42,109 nucleotides of DNA from a virus: positions 1-42,109 of the IMG/VR virus record IMGVR_UViG_3300009102_000068. One strand, written 5' to 3'. The notes under the pieces were generated by a model. The model had not been told where the DNA came from and searched no databases. It was given only the letters and a program-made list of their open reading frames with translations. Positions 22,183-31,169 of the stretch are shown one piece after another; the first letter of the stretch is position 1, and the number at the start of each line of letters is the position of its first letter. Made by a program: the position numbers and the translations under genes.

Positions 22183-25118
22183 TAGTTAGTTCCTCGGATG
22201 AAGTCGAACGGCGAGGCCCTCGACCACGGGACGAATTTGGTCAGCGTGAAACTCTCATCGAGAACGCTTATGCCGAACTTAAATGACACCCTTTCGGAAA
22301 GGAGATTGATTTGCCTCTCCAAGTCTTTTCTCTGCCCGACTCCGAGCCCCGGCAGCGCGAAGCCCCTGATAGTGACACTCGTTTCGTCGGGTCGGAACAT
22401 TTCAAGGTTGAGAATCCCGTTGCCCCGGCAATAGAGGGTCAAATAGGCGAAAAGCTGTCTGCCTGAGAAAACGGTATGGGAGAGAAAAGCTGTCCGGTAG
22501 AAGGCATTGATGATGACGCCGTTATCCGTTCTAAACAGCCCTGAGCTAAGGCCGCCGGCACCGACAATATCTTGAGTCAAAATCTCCCCTACGTTTTGGG
22601 TTCCCGAAGGACCGCCGTTGCTCCCGTAGAAGGCGGTCAGGGTCCGGGCATCCCCTCTTTCGACCATGGCCGCGCTATTGGCCGGGATCTCCCAAATACA
22701 CCACTGGCGGCCTCTGCCCTGGTTTCTGAGCGGATCTTGGAAGCCCTCCTGGTAGTCCATCATCCAAACTCTGTCGGGTTCCTCCATGGTGGGGAGGGTC
22801 CGGCTGTCTACGAAGCCGATCATAAAGCGTTGTTCCTCGGCGTGGACGATCACCCACATCTTGTGGGAGAACTTCCAGTGAATCCTTCTCCACTCGGCGT
22901 CGATCTCGTTGGTGAGTTTGGTTGGCCGGCCCCCATCGAAGAAATAGGCCCCTTCCTGGCCGGCGATGACCACCCAATCCTCACCAAGTCCCACGCCATG
23001 AGGCGAGAAGGTGCCTACAACCGGCGAAACCTCCTCAACGGTCCATGTTGACGGGGGGCCGATCCCATCGTCCCTGGTGGCCCACAGGGAGCGTTCCTTG
23101 ACGAAATAGAGAATATCCCGAATCACGAACACGGCTCTGAGCGATTCGCCGTTGTCCTGGGCGATGCTGATAAGGCCGGTCAAGGAATCATAAAACTCCG
23201 GGTCGTCTGGATCCGATACCCGAGCCGTTGACGGGTTCAAGTCCCGATCCGAGGGCCAAATCTCAATCTCGTCCACCAGGAAGAATTCCCCGCTTGTGGG
23301 CGTAACATTGGCAAAGACTCTCAACTGAAGGTCATCGGGGATTATCGTTTGGGAAGGCATCAGCTCTGCCTCAAATTCCTCGTAGTCCTCCGTGGCTGTG
23401 GCAGCGTTGACGACCAGCCCTAGCGTGTCGAGGCCGACAGATGACCCTATTACGTCGATGTTCACTTGGCCAGCAACCATACCGGCAGACCGCTTGATTC
23501 TGGCCTTCACCGTGTAGGCCCTGCCAGCTTCGAGCAGGGGCAGAGAATTGTACTGGTCAAAAGCGGCATTTTGGAAAATGTAGCCGACTACATCGTTCCC
23601 ATCGCCGGTTATTTTGTAGGCAAATCCATGGATAACATCGACTGTTTCCTGTGATCCTCCGGTTATAAAAAGGGTCCATCCATGCGGCACATCTTCGTTT
23701 GTGTTTGCCTGGGATCCCCCATCGAAAGAGAGATTTATGAACTGTTGAAGCCGGTTCCGTTCACCCACCCAAACGAGCCGATTCGCGTAGGAAGTGACAC
23801 AGGCCTCGGGTGGGAGCTGGAGAGCGCGAAGCTGCTTGTCTACGTTCTGGCCGGCCAGTAGATCGGTGTCGGTGAAGTCAATGAGAAATGAGGTTGTCGT
23901 GTTGTCACCGAGCCGCATGGTGTCGGCAATATGGAAAAACTCCTCGCCCCCCGCAATCGTGAAGGCAAAGCGCCTGGCTGCAACGTAGGAAGGCCCAATG
24001 GGGATATTCGTGACCTCAACGGCCTTGTTGCCCTCGGCGGTCCACGAAAAAGAAGGAGAACCCTTCGTCCAGTAGCCGGTTTCCGTTTCAAACCACATCA
24101 TCATCTTGTGGATGCCAGGGGTGATAACCCCGGAAACTGTGGTTATTTCAAACAGAAAATCCTTGCTAGTGTCGGCTGTCCAAACGGCACCGTCATAGAA
24201 AATAGCACTTCCAAACGGGTAAGTTGGGGCGGTTCCGTCAGCTCCCCACACAATCGCATCGACCCCGACAACGTAGGCCGCATCGTAGACCGAATCCCCT
24301 TCCAGAATGAAGTGGTATTGGCCGTTACCATCCAGGGGCTTCACTTCAAAGGACTCGGAGAAGGTGAACGTCACCATAGAGTAAGCGCCACCAACGGTGC
24401 TTGCCAGGAGAAGTTCGCTTACGGCGTGGTCATCCGGGTTGCTAGTGTCATCGGGAGCCCCCTCTTTGACAACGACTCGCAAGCTGCCGGCAGGGGTGCC
24501 GATGCTCTTGAGAAAGAAGTTGACCGTGATCGCGGAGCCGGTGGCCTGGAACTGGACCGCTTGACCCAGGTTGCCTTCCCCTCCAGGTTGCCCTTCATCC
24601 AATTCGTGATCTTCGTCCTGGCCGGTATTGTAGTCCTGGTCATTGGAGTCCTCATTCATCGCGGTTCCAGGCACTCCGGGGCCGCTCGGGCTCACTCTCA
24701 GGAAATTCACATCATCGAAGTAGAACGGGAATTCCTCTCCAATACCGTCCTGCGAGAAGGCCATGTACTCCCGCCCAAAGAGCGTGGTGCTTTTGTAGAG
24801 TAGGTCGTCCTTGAGGTTGGTGGTGATAACGTCCAGGGAGCCGGCGCTGCGCTCCACCTTCAGGGTTCCATCGGAGAGCAAGACGATCAAGCGCCGGCTC
24901 AAGTCGATTTTGACGTAGGTTTTGAGGCCGTTGATCTTGGCCGGGGCTTGGCTCGGAAAAGGGTGTCCGAGGCCTGGCCGGGACGACACTCTACCAGTGG
25001 CAAAGATACAATCACCACATTCGGGGCTCATCCCTACCGGAACGTCAGAAGGGTCCGGTAGGGAAACAAAACCCCCGAAGAATTCCAAAGCATTTGGTTT
25101 GAGGCCCTCTACGCTCAC
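22182..25118 (-). CDS. Probable tail nozzle / tubular protein
   Basis: This is a 978-residue protein with a GTG start. It is beta-rich throughout. The N-terminus (GFVSLPDPSDVPVGMSPE then GRVSSRPGL) is the pattern found at the start of podovirus nozzle (tail tubular B-like) proteins. A region near residues 650-780 (LRAVFVIRDILYFVKERSLWATRDD, VVIAGQEGAYFFDGG) looks like a beta-propeller or similar repeat. Its place two to four genes downstream of the adaptor matches tail order in T7-like and P22-like phages. No enzymatic residues are evident. Confidence 0.7.
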   Translation of the reverse strand: MSVEGLKPNALEFFGGFVSLPDPSDVPVGMSPECGDCIFATGRVSSRPGLGHPFPSQAPAKINGLKTYVKIDLSRRLIVLLSDGTLKVERSAGSLDVITTNLKDDLLYKSTTLFGREYMAFSQDGIGEEFPFYFDDVNFLRVSPSGPGVPGTAMNEDSNDQDYNTGQDEDHELDEGQPGGEGNLGQAVQFQATGSAITVNFFLKSIGTPAGSLRVVVKEGAPDDTSNPDDHAVSELLLASTVGGAYSMVTFTFSESFEVKPLDGNGQYHFILEGDSVYDAAYVVGVDAIVWGADGTAPTYPFGSAIFYDGAVWTADTSKDFLFEITTVSGVITPGIHKMMMWFETETGYWTKGSPSFSWTAEGNKAVEVTNIPIGPSYVAARRFAFTIAGGEEFFHIADTMRLGDNTTTSFLIDFTDTDLLAGQNVDKQLRALQLPPEACVTSYANRLVWVGERNRLQQFINLSFDGGSQANTNEDVPHGWTLFITGGSQETVDVIHGFAYKITGDGNDVVGYIFQNAAFDQYNSLPLLEAGRAYTVKARIKRSAGMVAGQVNIDVIGSSVGLDTLGLVVNAATATEDYEEFEAELMPSQTIIPDDLQLRVFANVTPTSGEFFLVDEIEIWPSDRDLNPSTARVSDPDDPEFYDSLTGLISIAQDNGESLRAVFVIRDILYFVKERSLWATRDDGIGPPSTWTVEEVSPVVGTFSPHGVGLGEDWVVIAGQEGAYFFDGGRPTKLTNEIDAEWRRIHWKFSHKMWVIVHAEEQRFMIGFVDSRTLPTMEEPDRVWMMDYQEGFQDPLRNQGRGRQWCIWEIPANSAAMVERGDARTLTAFYGSNGGPSGTQNVGEILTQDIVGAGGLSSGLFRTDNGVIINAFYRTAFLSHTVFSGRQLFAYLTLYCRGNGILNLEMFRPDETSVTIRGFALPGLGVGQRKDLERQINLLSERVSFKFGISVLDESFTLTKFVPWSRASPFDFIRGTN

Positions 25119-25124
25119 AGCTCA

Positions 25125-25463
25125 CTACTGAATGATGAAGTAGGCGTGATACTGGATCCCGTCTGCGATAATCCCGGCAGGGTAGGCCCCCGCCGCCACT
25201 TGATCCAGGGCGCTCCCTTGGGCGCCAGCCTCAAACGCAAGCATCTTTAGAGCGTCCTGGGGGCCGGCTTGCCAGCCGTAGACGAATCCGTTGGCACCCT
25301 TAATATGAACGTATTTGGGTGGGCGGCGCGACCTGATCCGGCCCGATTTCAAACTGAAACTATCCCCACCCGTGACGTAGCTGCCGCTGGCCACAAGGGT
25401 TCCTACAACGTGGAGCCTCTGGCCATCAAACCATGTGTCTCTTACGGTTGTTGCGAGAGTCAT
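25125..25463 (-). CDS. Tandem duplicate structural protein, copy 2
   Basis: This 112-residue protein starts at 25463 behind AAGGAGG. It is clearly related to the preceding gene: both have FDGQR, ASGSYVTGGD, NGFVYGW and EAGAQGSALD followed by VAAGAYP. The two are tandem duplicates that have diverged mainly in the loops. A small beta-rich capsid- or tail-associated protein is likely. Confidence 0.7.
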   Translation of the reverse strand: MTLATTVRDTWFDGQRLHVVGTLVASGSYVTGGDSFSLKSGRIRSRRPPKYVHIKGANGFVYGWQAGPQDALKMLAFEAGAQGSALDQVAAGAYPAGIIADGIQYHAYFIIQ

Positions 25464-25473
25464 GCTGGCCTCC

Positions 25474-25815
25474 TTAGCGGCTCGGAAAGATAGCGTGAAA
25501 ACGGGGAACGTCGGTGGTGATCCCGACAGGGTAAGCCCCCGCTGCGACTTCATCCAAGGCGCTCCCTTGAGCCCCCGCCTCATGGGCTGTCAACCTCTGA
25601 GTCTGTAGGGTGGCTCCAAGCACCCACCCGTAGACGAATCCGTTGACACCGTCAACGGTACACCAAACGGGGGCTCTGCTGGACTTGATGTTTGTGTGTG
25701 AGAAGTTGAGGGTATCCCCGCCTGTGACATAGCTGCCACTCGCTATAAGAAGCCCTGAAACGTGGATTCTCTGACCGTCAAAATGCCTGTCTACTACTAC
25801 CACTGTGAGTGTCAT
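25474..25815 (-). CDS. Tandem duplicate structural protein, copy 1
   Basis: This 113-residue protein has AGGAGG six bases before its ATG. It shares the ASGSYVTGGD, NGFVYGW and EAGAQGSALD motifs with the next gene. It lies between the adaptor-like protein and the nozzle-like protein, so a decoration or connector role is possible. No family name is known to me. Confidence 0.7.
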   Translation of the reverse strand: MTLTVVVVDRHFDGQRIHVSGLLIASGSYVTGGDTLNFSHTNIKSSRAPVWCTVDGVNGFVYGWVLGATLQTQRLTAHEAGAQGSALDEVAAGAYPVGITTDVPRFHAIFPSR

Positions 25816-25841
25816 GCTGAACCTCCTTTTGGTTGCATGAG

Positions 25842-25857
25842 CGTGTCATTTGACACG
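25842..25857. promoter_or_regulatory. Perfect dyad between structural genes
   Basis: CGTGTCATTTGACACG is a perfect inverted repeat with seven-base arms and a two-base centre, in the short gap 25816-25864. The centre is too short for a stable hairpin loop, so a DNA-binding dimer site is more likely than a terminator. No promoter boxes are evident next to it. Confidence 0.35.
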
Positions 25858-25864
25858 GACTCGG

Positions 25865-26557
25865 TTAATAACGGAATTGCCAGTAATAGTTCCTGAAGCC
25901 GTAGGGTTTGCGCCTACGGGACTTTCTCTGTTCGGGCTTACGGTTGCGCCTCACCATTCGCGTCACTTCACTCAGGTACTCGCCCTGTAAGTCACTGGAT
26001 TCTGTCCTGACTCCCCGGCTGCGTACCGCCAGGGCCGAGATTCGGAGCGCCAGGGCTTCCTCAGCTCCCCGGATCAGGACGATGTTGGTGGTGGGGCCGG
26101 ATTGGGTCAGATCGTCAAGCTGCACTTCGTAACGCACCTTGACCACAATATCGCGGGTGGCACCTACGAATTGGATGGCGTTGTCTCGCCACTCCCACAC
26201 GCCCAAGTTTACGTCAGGGTCCATATCCGGTAGGCCGGAAACGTGCTTCTGCATTTGCTGGAATTTCTCGCTGCTGTTGTCCGGCCTCTCCCTGAGACTG
26301 TGAGGCACGATGAACCCCAATGGCAGCGGCGGGGAGCTAAGGTCGTTCCATACCGTGAATCCGGTGGGAATAGTTATGTCGGTTTCCCGGATCATCACAC
26401 TGACGCCGTTTTCGACAAGGCGGCGCTGTAGATCCCGATAGGCCGAGTTGACGAACGGGAACAGCACCGGATCGGTGTAAACATCGCCAGCGGGGGTATC
26501 GAGGTCGTTAAGGTATGCCCTGGCGAGGGCCTGGGCGTCAGTTGTGATGAAAACCAT
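25865..26557 (-). CDS. Head-tail adaptor (gp4/gp11-like)
   Basis: This is a 230-residue protein. The N-terminal helix pattern (ALARAYLNDL ... FPFVNSAYRDLQRRLVENGV) followed by beta strands and a later helix (EEALALRISALAVRSRG) is typical of podovirus adaptor proteins, which join portal to tail. The C-terminal 30 residues are very basic (RRNRKPEQRKSRRRK) and Tyr-rich. Its position between capsid and nozzle genes agrees. Confidence 0.7.
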   Translation of the reverse strand: MVFITTDAQALARAYLNDLDTPAGDVYTDPVLFPFVNSAYRDLQRRLVENGVSVMIRETDITIPTGFTVWNDLSSPPLPLGFIVPHSLRERPDNSSEKFQQMQKHVSGLPDMDPDVNLGVWEWRDNAIQFVGATRDIVVKVRYEVQLDDLTQSGPTTNIVLIRGAEEALALRISALAVRSRGVRTESSDLQGEYLSEVTRMVRRNRKPEQRKSRRRKPYGFRNYYWQFRY

Positions 26558-26560
26558 GTT

Positions 26561-27250
26561 CTACGCTTCTTTTCCTTCGGTCACGGGCTCCGTGGTGGTC
26601 GGGCGATGGGACTCATGCAGCTCGGGCTGTGCTTCCTTTGCTGCCTCTCGCCCTTCGCTCAGATCCTCATAGGCTTTGGGAGCTGCGGCCTGGCTCGGCG
26701 GGGCTCCGGCAAACTCCAGTTTGCTGTAGGCCTCGCGGTCAATGATGGCAGAACAATGCTTGCACATCGCCACATGGGCCGGCACAAACTCCCCGCAGGA
26801 AGGACACTCGATGTTCGCCACGGCGATGGTGTTCCAATCCTTCTGGACGCCGAGCGAGTGAGCTGCGCGCCGTTGGGCGTCTGAAATATGCTCATGCTTC
26901 CCGTATTGAGCCCAAGCGGTATCCCCCAGGCGAACCAACTTGACGTAGAAAGCGCGCTGTCTCGCAATCGCCGTGTTCATTTCTGCTTCCGTGGGCTCGT
27001 CACCCTCTATCGAGAAAAAGCCCTGATCCAGTTCCTTGTCGCTCAAAAAGTCATTGACGATGTTTCTGGCCTGAACCGGGACCATGATGAACTGGCCTTT
27101 CTCCAGGTCCGTCCAGTATTTGTCTTGGGCATCCCCAATGACGAGGTAGGTCGGATCCTGGATGGTTCCTGGCTGGATTCGGAAGTGGCCGTAGGACCGC
27201 TCCCAATGCCTCTCATAAGGGACAATGCTGCAAATCGTGATCTCGTTCAT
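26561..27250 (-). CDS. Zinc-ribbon protein of the head cluster
   Basis: This is a 229-residue protein. The first 90 residues are beta-rich. A zinc ribbon CPSCGEFVPAHVAMCKHC lies near residues 149-166, and the C-terminal tail is acidic, Glu/Pro-rich and disordered. It starts with an ATGA overlap. The role is unknown; similar proteins near capsid genes may be minor head components. Confidence 0.62.
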   Translation of the reverse strand: MNEITICSIVPYERHWERSYGHFRIQPGTIQDPTYLVIGDAQDKYWTDLEKGQFIMVPVQARNIVNDFLSDKELDQGFFSIEGDEPTEAEMNTAIARQRAFYVKLVRLGDTAWAQYGKHEHISDAQRRAAHSLGVQKDWNTIAVANIECPSCGEFVPAHVAMCKHCSAIIDREAYSKLEFAGAPPSQAAAPKAYEDLSEGREAAKEAQPELHESHRPTTTEPVTEGKEA

Positions 27251-27957
27251 GGTTCTTCCTCCTTACCTGGCACCGACACATTGGGCTTCCCGTAAAAAGC
27301 GGGATAGCAGTCGTCCACCAGGGCATACGCAAAATCGTCATCTGCCTTCTTCTTCAATTCTTCGCGCTTGTGTAGAGCTGCGCGCCGTTCCACGTTACTG
27401 ATGTGGATTTGATACTGGAAAGCCTGAATAACTGTCTCAACAACGTGGGACTCAAGAGCTTGGTAGGTTCCGTCAGGGTTCTGGAAACAGTAGCAACCCT
27501 CATACTCTCCGCGTGACGGGTACGGCCCCAACGCCGCGAATTCCACGCCATTGAATTCCTCTTTGGTGTAGTCGTGCCAGTCCTCTGGAGAGCCAAAGGT
27601 TTCAGGAGCAAACCACCTTTCCAAGTGCCACCTGTCGAAAGGCATATTCTTGGGCTCCCACCTGTACTGACCGACTGTTTGGTAGTAGTTCCCATCTTCA
27701 TCAAGATCCGTCCACTCCCCGCCGATGAGGGTGAGCCTGGCCCATCCCCAAACGATGCGGTAGTTGGGTTCCCCAAGAAGATTCAAGCCCCCGACCTGAC
27801 GGGCGAGAGCCTGAATCTCTCGAGGAACTTCCTTGATCTCTCTGCCGGTCCTGACCCTCAGACCCTCATCATCGTAGAAACGCTTTTCATCAGCATCAAT
27901 GCGATGAAGAAGCGATCTCGTCGCGGGATCCTTAGTCTGAATCTGCAAATCAACCAA
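27247..27957 (-). CDS. Hypothetical head-cluster protein, TTG start
   Basis: This is a 236-residue protein. The start is TTG at 27957, supported by GGAGG seven bases upstream. The centre is Trp/Tyr-rich (YRIVWGWARLTLIGG, QYRWEPKNM, DRWHLERWF). The C-terminal region is helical and charged. It is the first gene after the major capsid protein. No family recognised. Confidence 0.62.
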   Translation of the reverse strand: MVDLQIQTKDPATRSLLHRIDADEKRFYDDEGLRVRTGREIKEVPREIQALARQVGGLNLLGEPNYRIVWGWARLTLIGGEWTDLDEDGNYYQTVGQYRWEPKNMPFDRWHLERWFAPETFGSPEDWHDYTKEEFNGVEFAALGPYPSRGEYEGCYCFQNPDGTYQALESHVVETVIQAFQYQIHISNVERRAALHKREELKKKADDDFAYALVDDCYPAFYGKPNVSVPGKEEEP

Positions 27958-27971
27958 GAATCAGCCTCCGA

Positions 27972-29225
27972 TCACGGATAACCCGTGGGCTTCGCTAAGT
28001 TTTCGATGTAAGTACCGACCCTCGGGCTGTCGGTCCAGACCTGAAAACTGGTCACGATGTAGAAGATCATCGCGGCATCCAAGCCCCCATCCGTGGAGTT
28101 GTAGAGAGGATAAACGGTCTGCCCCCCTACTTCGTACAGGTCAATGTCTTTCGACACGGCCCTGCCCCAATGGGCCAAAGCGATGAAGTCGATCCGCTCT
28201 GGATTCCAATGGACGTTGGCATGAATCGGGATACCACTCATCGTTTTCTTCCCGTTGAAGAAAAGATCAACACCCTGCCTCGCGGAAGGTTGCTTAATGA
28301 TCTCCGAGATAGTGATAGCCAGAGCCTCGTAGGCATCCTCTTGCTCCACGTTCATGCAGGCTTCCAGGCGATTCCGCATCAGGATCTCTCCACCAAGAGC
28401 CTTGCGGATCTTGTTGAGAGCCAGGCGAATGACACCAGTGGTCAGGGCTGCGCTAAGAGCGTCCACACGCGGGGTGCGGATCTCTGGAAAGGATGCCCTA
28501 TCCAGATTCAACCATGTTCCAGTGGCGGCACCGTCCTGGTGGTACGGTACACCGAAGATTCCTACAGGGGCCGGGGGGGCCACACCATCGACAACGATCA
28601 GATCGGTAGCAATCGTTCCTGCGGGGAGCGCGTCAATCGTGATCTGCGCGTTCTCGTAGTCGATAGATTGGATTTCCAAGGATCCACGATCAACAGTCAG
28701 AGCGGCGTTGAATACCTGAACCGTCTGATTGTCGTACATCAGGTTAGCAAGGTTTGGAGTCCCTAAAGTTAGGACCGGGTCGGCTTCAACCGTGATATTC
28801 GCAAGAACAGCATCACCGGCTGTCTGCAAATACCGATCCAGGAAGTTTCGGAATTGGGCCATACCGTTGGCGGTTTCCCGCGTCACGGCGTTGGCGATGG
28901 CCTTTTCCCGACTGTTCGTGCTGTATTCGATTCGCTTTGTCAGCTCGACTGCAAACTTGAAGTCGATTGGAGCCAACTGCGCTACCTCATACCGCGTACC
29001 GGAACCACGGCCCAATGCTCCACCGTCAAAAGACGTTTGGCCGGCTTTACCGCCAGGCTTCATCTGGAGCGGGACACGCATATTCCGGCTTGACACTTGC
29101 TCAACATCGCCACGCCTGGTCAGCATCGAATAGAACGTGCCTTCCCGCTCATAGAGCAAGGGAAGCCGCTCGCGCACTTTTTCGAGCTGTAGCGCAACGG
29201 TATCGGCATTTACCATCTGAGGCAT
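27972..29225 (-). CDS. Major capsid protein
   Basis: This is a 417-residue protein. An HK97-like fold is suggested by size, the N-arm helices (ADTVALQLEKVRERLPLLY), an extended loop with basic and Gly residues (RVPLQMKPGGKAGQTSFDGG), a long spine-like helix (FRNFLDRYLQTAGDAVLANI) and the C-terminal beta/P-loop part (GIPIHANVHWNPERIDFIAL). It follows the scaffold gene, the standard order. GGAGGG lies upstream of the ATG. Confidence 0.82.
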   Translation of the reverse strand: MPQMVNADTVALQLEKVRERLPLLYEREGTFYSMLTRRGDVEQVSSRNMRVPLQMKPGGKAGQTSFDGGALGRGSGTRYEVAQLAPIDFKFAVELTKRIEYSTNSREKAIANAVTRETANGMAQFRNFLDRYLQTAGDAVLANITVEADPVLTLGTPNLANLMYDNQTVQVFNAALTVDRGSLEIQSIDYENAQITIDALPAGTIATDLIVVDGVAPPAPVGIFGVPYHQDGAATGTWLNLDRASFPEIRTPRVDALSAALTTGVIRLALNKIRKALGGEILMRNRLEACMNVEQEDAYEALAITISEIIKQPSARQGVDLFFNGKKTMSGIPIHANVHWNPERIDFIALAHWGRAVSKDIDLYEVGGQTVYPLYNSTDGGLDAAMIFYIVTSFQVWTDSPRVGTYIENLAKPTGYP

Positions 29226-29259
29226 GATTCAAGCCCTCCGTTACGATAAGCGGCAGTCT

Positions 29260-30519
29260 CTACTGCTTGATTGGAATTTCGGTTCCCGTCAGGAGTTGTT
29301 CGTCCGTGACCTTGCTGTAATCGACTTTATCAGCCGAGGGCAAGGCTCCAGAAGGTTGTCCTGGGGGGCCTCCACTTCCAACATCAGCGTGAGAAGTTTG
29401 CCGCCGTTCCTGTTGTTGTTTGCTATGGGCAAGGTAGGAACCAGTCCATTCCTTGATGACGCTGCGCGAAACTTCTCCAAGGAGATTCTTCGCCCGGCTC
29501 ACCACAATTCCGACGATGGATTCCAAATGCCTTTGCCCACGGTCCCCGTTGCGGAAGGCTCTCTTGAGCTGAACTTTTAGGGTGGGATTCTCACTGACCT
29601 TGATACGGATTTCCTGGTCAATATCTTCAATGATGCGCGCTTTGGCGCCCTTCGGCACCGCGCTATCTTTAAGCACTTTATCAACGTGAGCCGTAATAAT
29701 GGTCCGTACCTGATCGTGGGTCTGATCTAAGGCCATGGCCTTGAATCCGTTTATTTCCTTGGCATCTAACGCCTGTTCTCGCTCCACAAGGTTGCTCTCT
29801 CGGAGAGATTCCCTTGGGGCCGTTTCCGGGCCACTGTACTGCTCTCCATTCAATCGACGCCATAAAACGTCTACTGCCGCTTTCAGGTTGGTGTCATTCG
29901 ACTTGCCGGCCTGATCGTGGAAGTGGTGCAGCACATTTTCGGCAGCTTTGGAGTGAAGGTTATGGTAGGCCTTTTCGTCCTGGTTGTAGACCGCTTGCCA
30001 GAATTCGGTAGGGCCTTCGCCCCCCTCACCCGCCTTCTCAAAGGCTTCTTCAAAGGGCTCAAGCCGCGAAGCTACGTCGAGCATTTCCTGGGCGCTCTGG
30101 ACGCCATTGGGAAGCAGCTCTTTCACTTCACGGGCCTCTGCCACTGTCGAAAAAACCTCTCGAAAGGCCTGGTCGCGGAAATACAGATCCCTGATTTTCG
30201 GACCTACGCCTTCTTCTTTGAACAGGGTTTTAATGTCGTCGGGAACTTCCCTATCCGCAATAGCTTCCTCGGTTTCCTCTGCCTCACCGTCAGGCTTTGC
30301 AGCCACATCGGTTTCGGCTTCTTCTTCTCCTTCGGCCCCCGCTTCTCCATCAGGTTTTTGGCCATCTGGCACCTCGGGTGGTGGTGATTCAGGTGGTTTG
30401 ACCACCGGCTCGGTAGGTTTGGCTCCTGACTCAGTTGGCGATTCTGTGCCGGCTAATAGAGCCTCGTCGGATAAATTCTCAGCTCCCGCACTTGGAGCCG
30501 TTCCACTCGGTTGTCCCAT
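29260..30519 (-). CDS. Scaffolding protein with duplicated end motif
   Basis: This is a 419-residue protein. The first 100 residues are acidic and Pro/Glu-rich, the middle is helical, and a basic segment lies near the C-terminus. This composition and the place just before the capsid gene identify it as scaffold. A motif GQPSG-x2-PSA followed by (S/T)DE-x-LL-x-GTE-x-P occurs at both ends, residues 2-28 and about 387-416. A repeated end motif of this kind might bind capsid subunits. Confidence 0.78.
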   Translation of the reverse strand: MGQPSGTAPSAGAENLSDEALLAGTESPTESGAKPTEPVVKPPESPPPEVPDGQKPDGEAGAEGEEEAETDVAAKPDGEAEETEEAIADREVPDDIKTLFKEEGVGPKIRDLYFRDQAFREVFSTVAEAREVKELLPNGVQSAQEMLDVASRLEPFEEAFEKAGEGGEGPTEFWQAVYNQDEKAYHNLHSKAAENVLHHFHDQAGKSNDTNLKAAVDVLWRRLNGEQYSGPETAPRESLRESNLVEREQALDAKEINGFKAMALDQTHDQVRTIITAHVDKVLKDSAVPKGAKARIIEDIDQEIRIKVSENPTLKVQLKRAFRNGDRGQRHLESIVGIVVSRAKNLLGEVSRSVIKEWTGSYLAHSKQQQERRQTSHADVGSGGPPGQPSGALPSADKVDYSKVTDEQLLTGTEIPIKQ

Positions 30520-30603
30520 GATTCCCTCTCTCCCGACTTTTCCCTTCTCAGGGCGGGGTGTTCGGATCCCCGTGAGTTCGTGATATGGGTTTATGCCCGG
30601 AAT

Positions 30604-30660
30604 GACCGCCGGAGAAGGGATAGGTCTGACCGCCTAAAATCGCTCTCCGGCGGTCAGACC
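30604..30660 (-). promoter_or_regulatory. Two mutually exclusive stem-loops in the scaffold leader
   Basis: GACCGCCGGAGA (30604-30615) is perfectly complementary to TCTCCGGCGGTC (30644-30655). GGTCTGACCGCC (30623-30634) is perfectly complementary to GGCGGTCAGACC (30649-30660). The two right arms overlap, so only one 12-bp stem can form fully at a time. This is the arrangement of an attenuator or RNA switch. Neither stem is followed by a clean T-tract on the minus strand. Confidence 0.75.
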
Positions 30661-30691
30661 GAAACAATAGCCGGTAGTGTCGGCTGTGGAG

Positions 30692-30722
30692 ATTGTAAGC
30701 ACACAGGGCTGCCTTAAAGCAA
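30692..30722 (-). promoter_or_regulatory. Possible promoter for scaffold and capsid
   Basis: On the minus strand, TACAAT (30697-30692) is an excellent -10 box. TTGCTT (30722-30717) is a fair -35 box, but the spacing of 19 bases is longer than optimal. A transcript from here would carry the dual stem-loop in its leader. The rest of the 203-base gap (30520-30722) contains the scaffold ribosome site (AGAGGG) and no gene. Confidence 0.4.
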
Positions 30723-31169
30723 CTATTTTGCTTTTTGGCTCATTTCCAGCACATTTTTAACCTGTTCGTTGGCCGCTGTGCTGGCTTCCAGGCTTTTGAG
30801 GATTTCGACGGATTCCTTGTCCGAGAGGTCTGCAATTCGGTCAAGCTCGTACTGTAGCACCGGGACGATGAAGGCCTGGCGGTTGTCGTACTCGCACATT
30901 TCCACTTCGCCCTGGAGAGACTTAAAATCTTCATCGGTCATCACGACAAGGGTTCGCTTCTCGGCCATCGCCTTTTCGATATTCTTGACGATCCTGCGCC
31001 ATACCTTTGCCAGTTTCACCTTCATCTTTGCGTGATTCTGCGAATAGGTGTTCTCGATGATGTTCCGGGTGATCTCAGGGCTCGGCGGGATGGCAGGGCC
31101 GTTCTCACCGGCAGACTTCTTGAGCCCTTCCAGGTCATAATCCAGTTCGATATTAAGCACTCTATTCAT
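30723..31169 (-). CDS. Hypothetical helical protein before the scaffold
   Basis: This is a 148-residue protein, mostly alpha-helical with Lys- and Glu-rich segments. It starts in a TAATG overlap. It is the last gene before the regulatory gap. No family recognised. Confidence 0.65.
   Translation of the reverse strand: MNRVLNIELDYDLEGLKKSAGENGPAIPPSPEITRNIIENTYSQNHAKMKVKLAKVWRRIVKNIEKAMAEKRTLVVMTDEDFKSLQGEVEMCEYDNRQAFIVPVLQYELDRIADLSDKESVEILKSLEASTAANEQVKNVLEMSQKAK

Noticed and set aside
22572-23051. 159-codon and similar plus-strand ORFs opposite structural genes
   Set aside because: They are shadows of high-GC minus-strand genes with no ribosome sites or recognisable domains.
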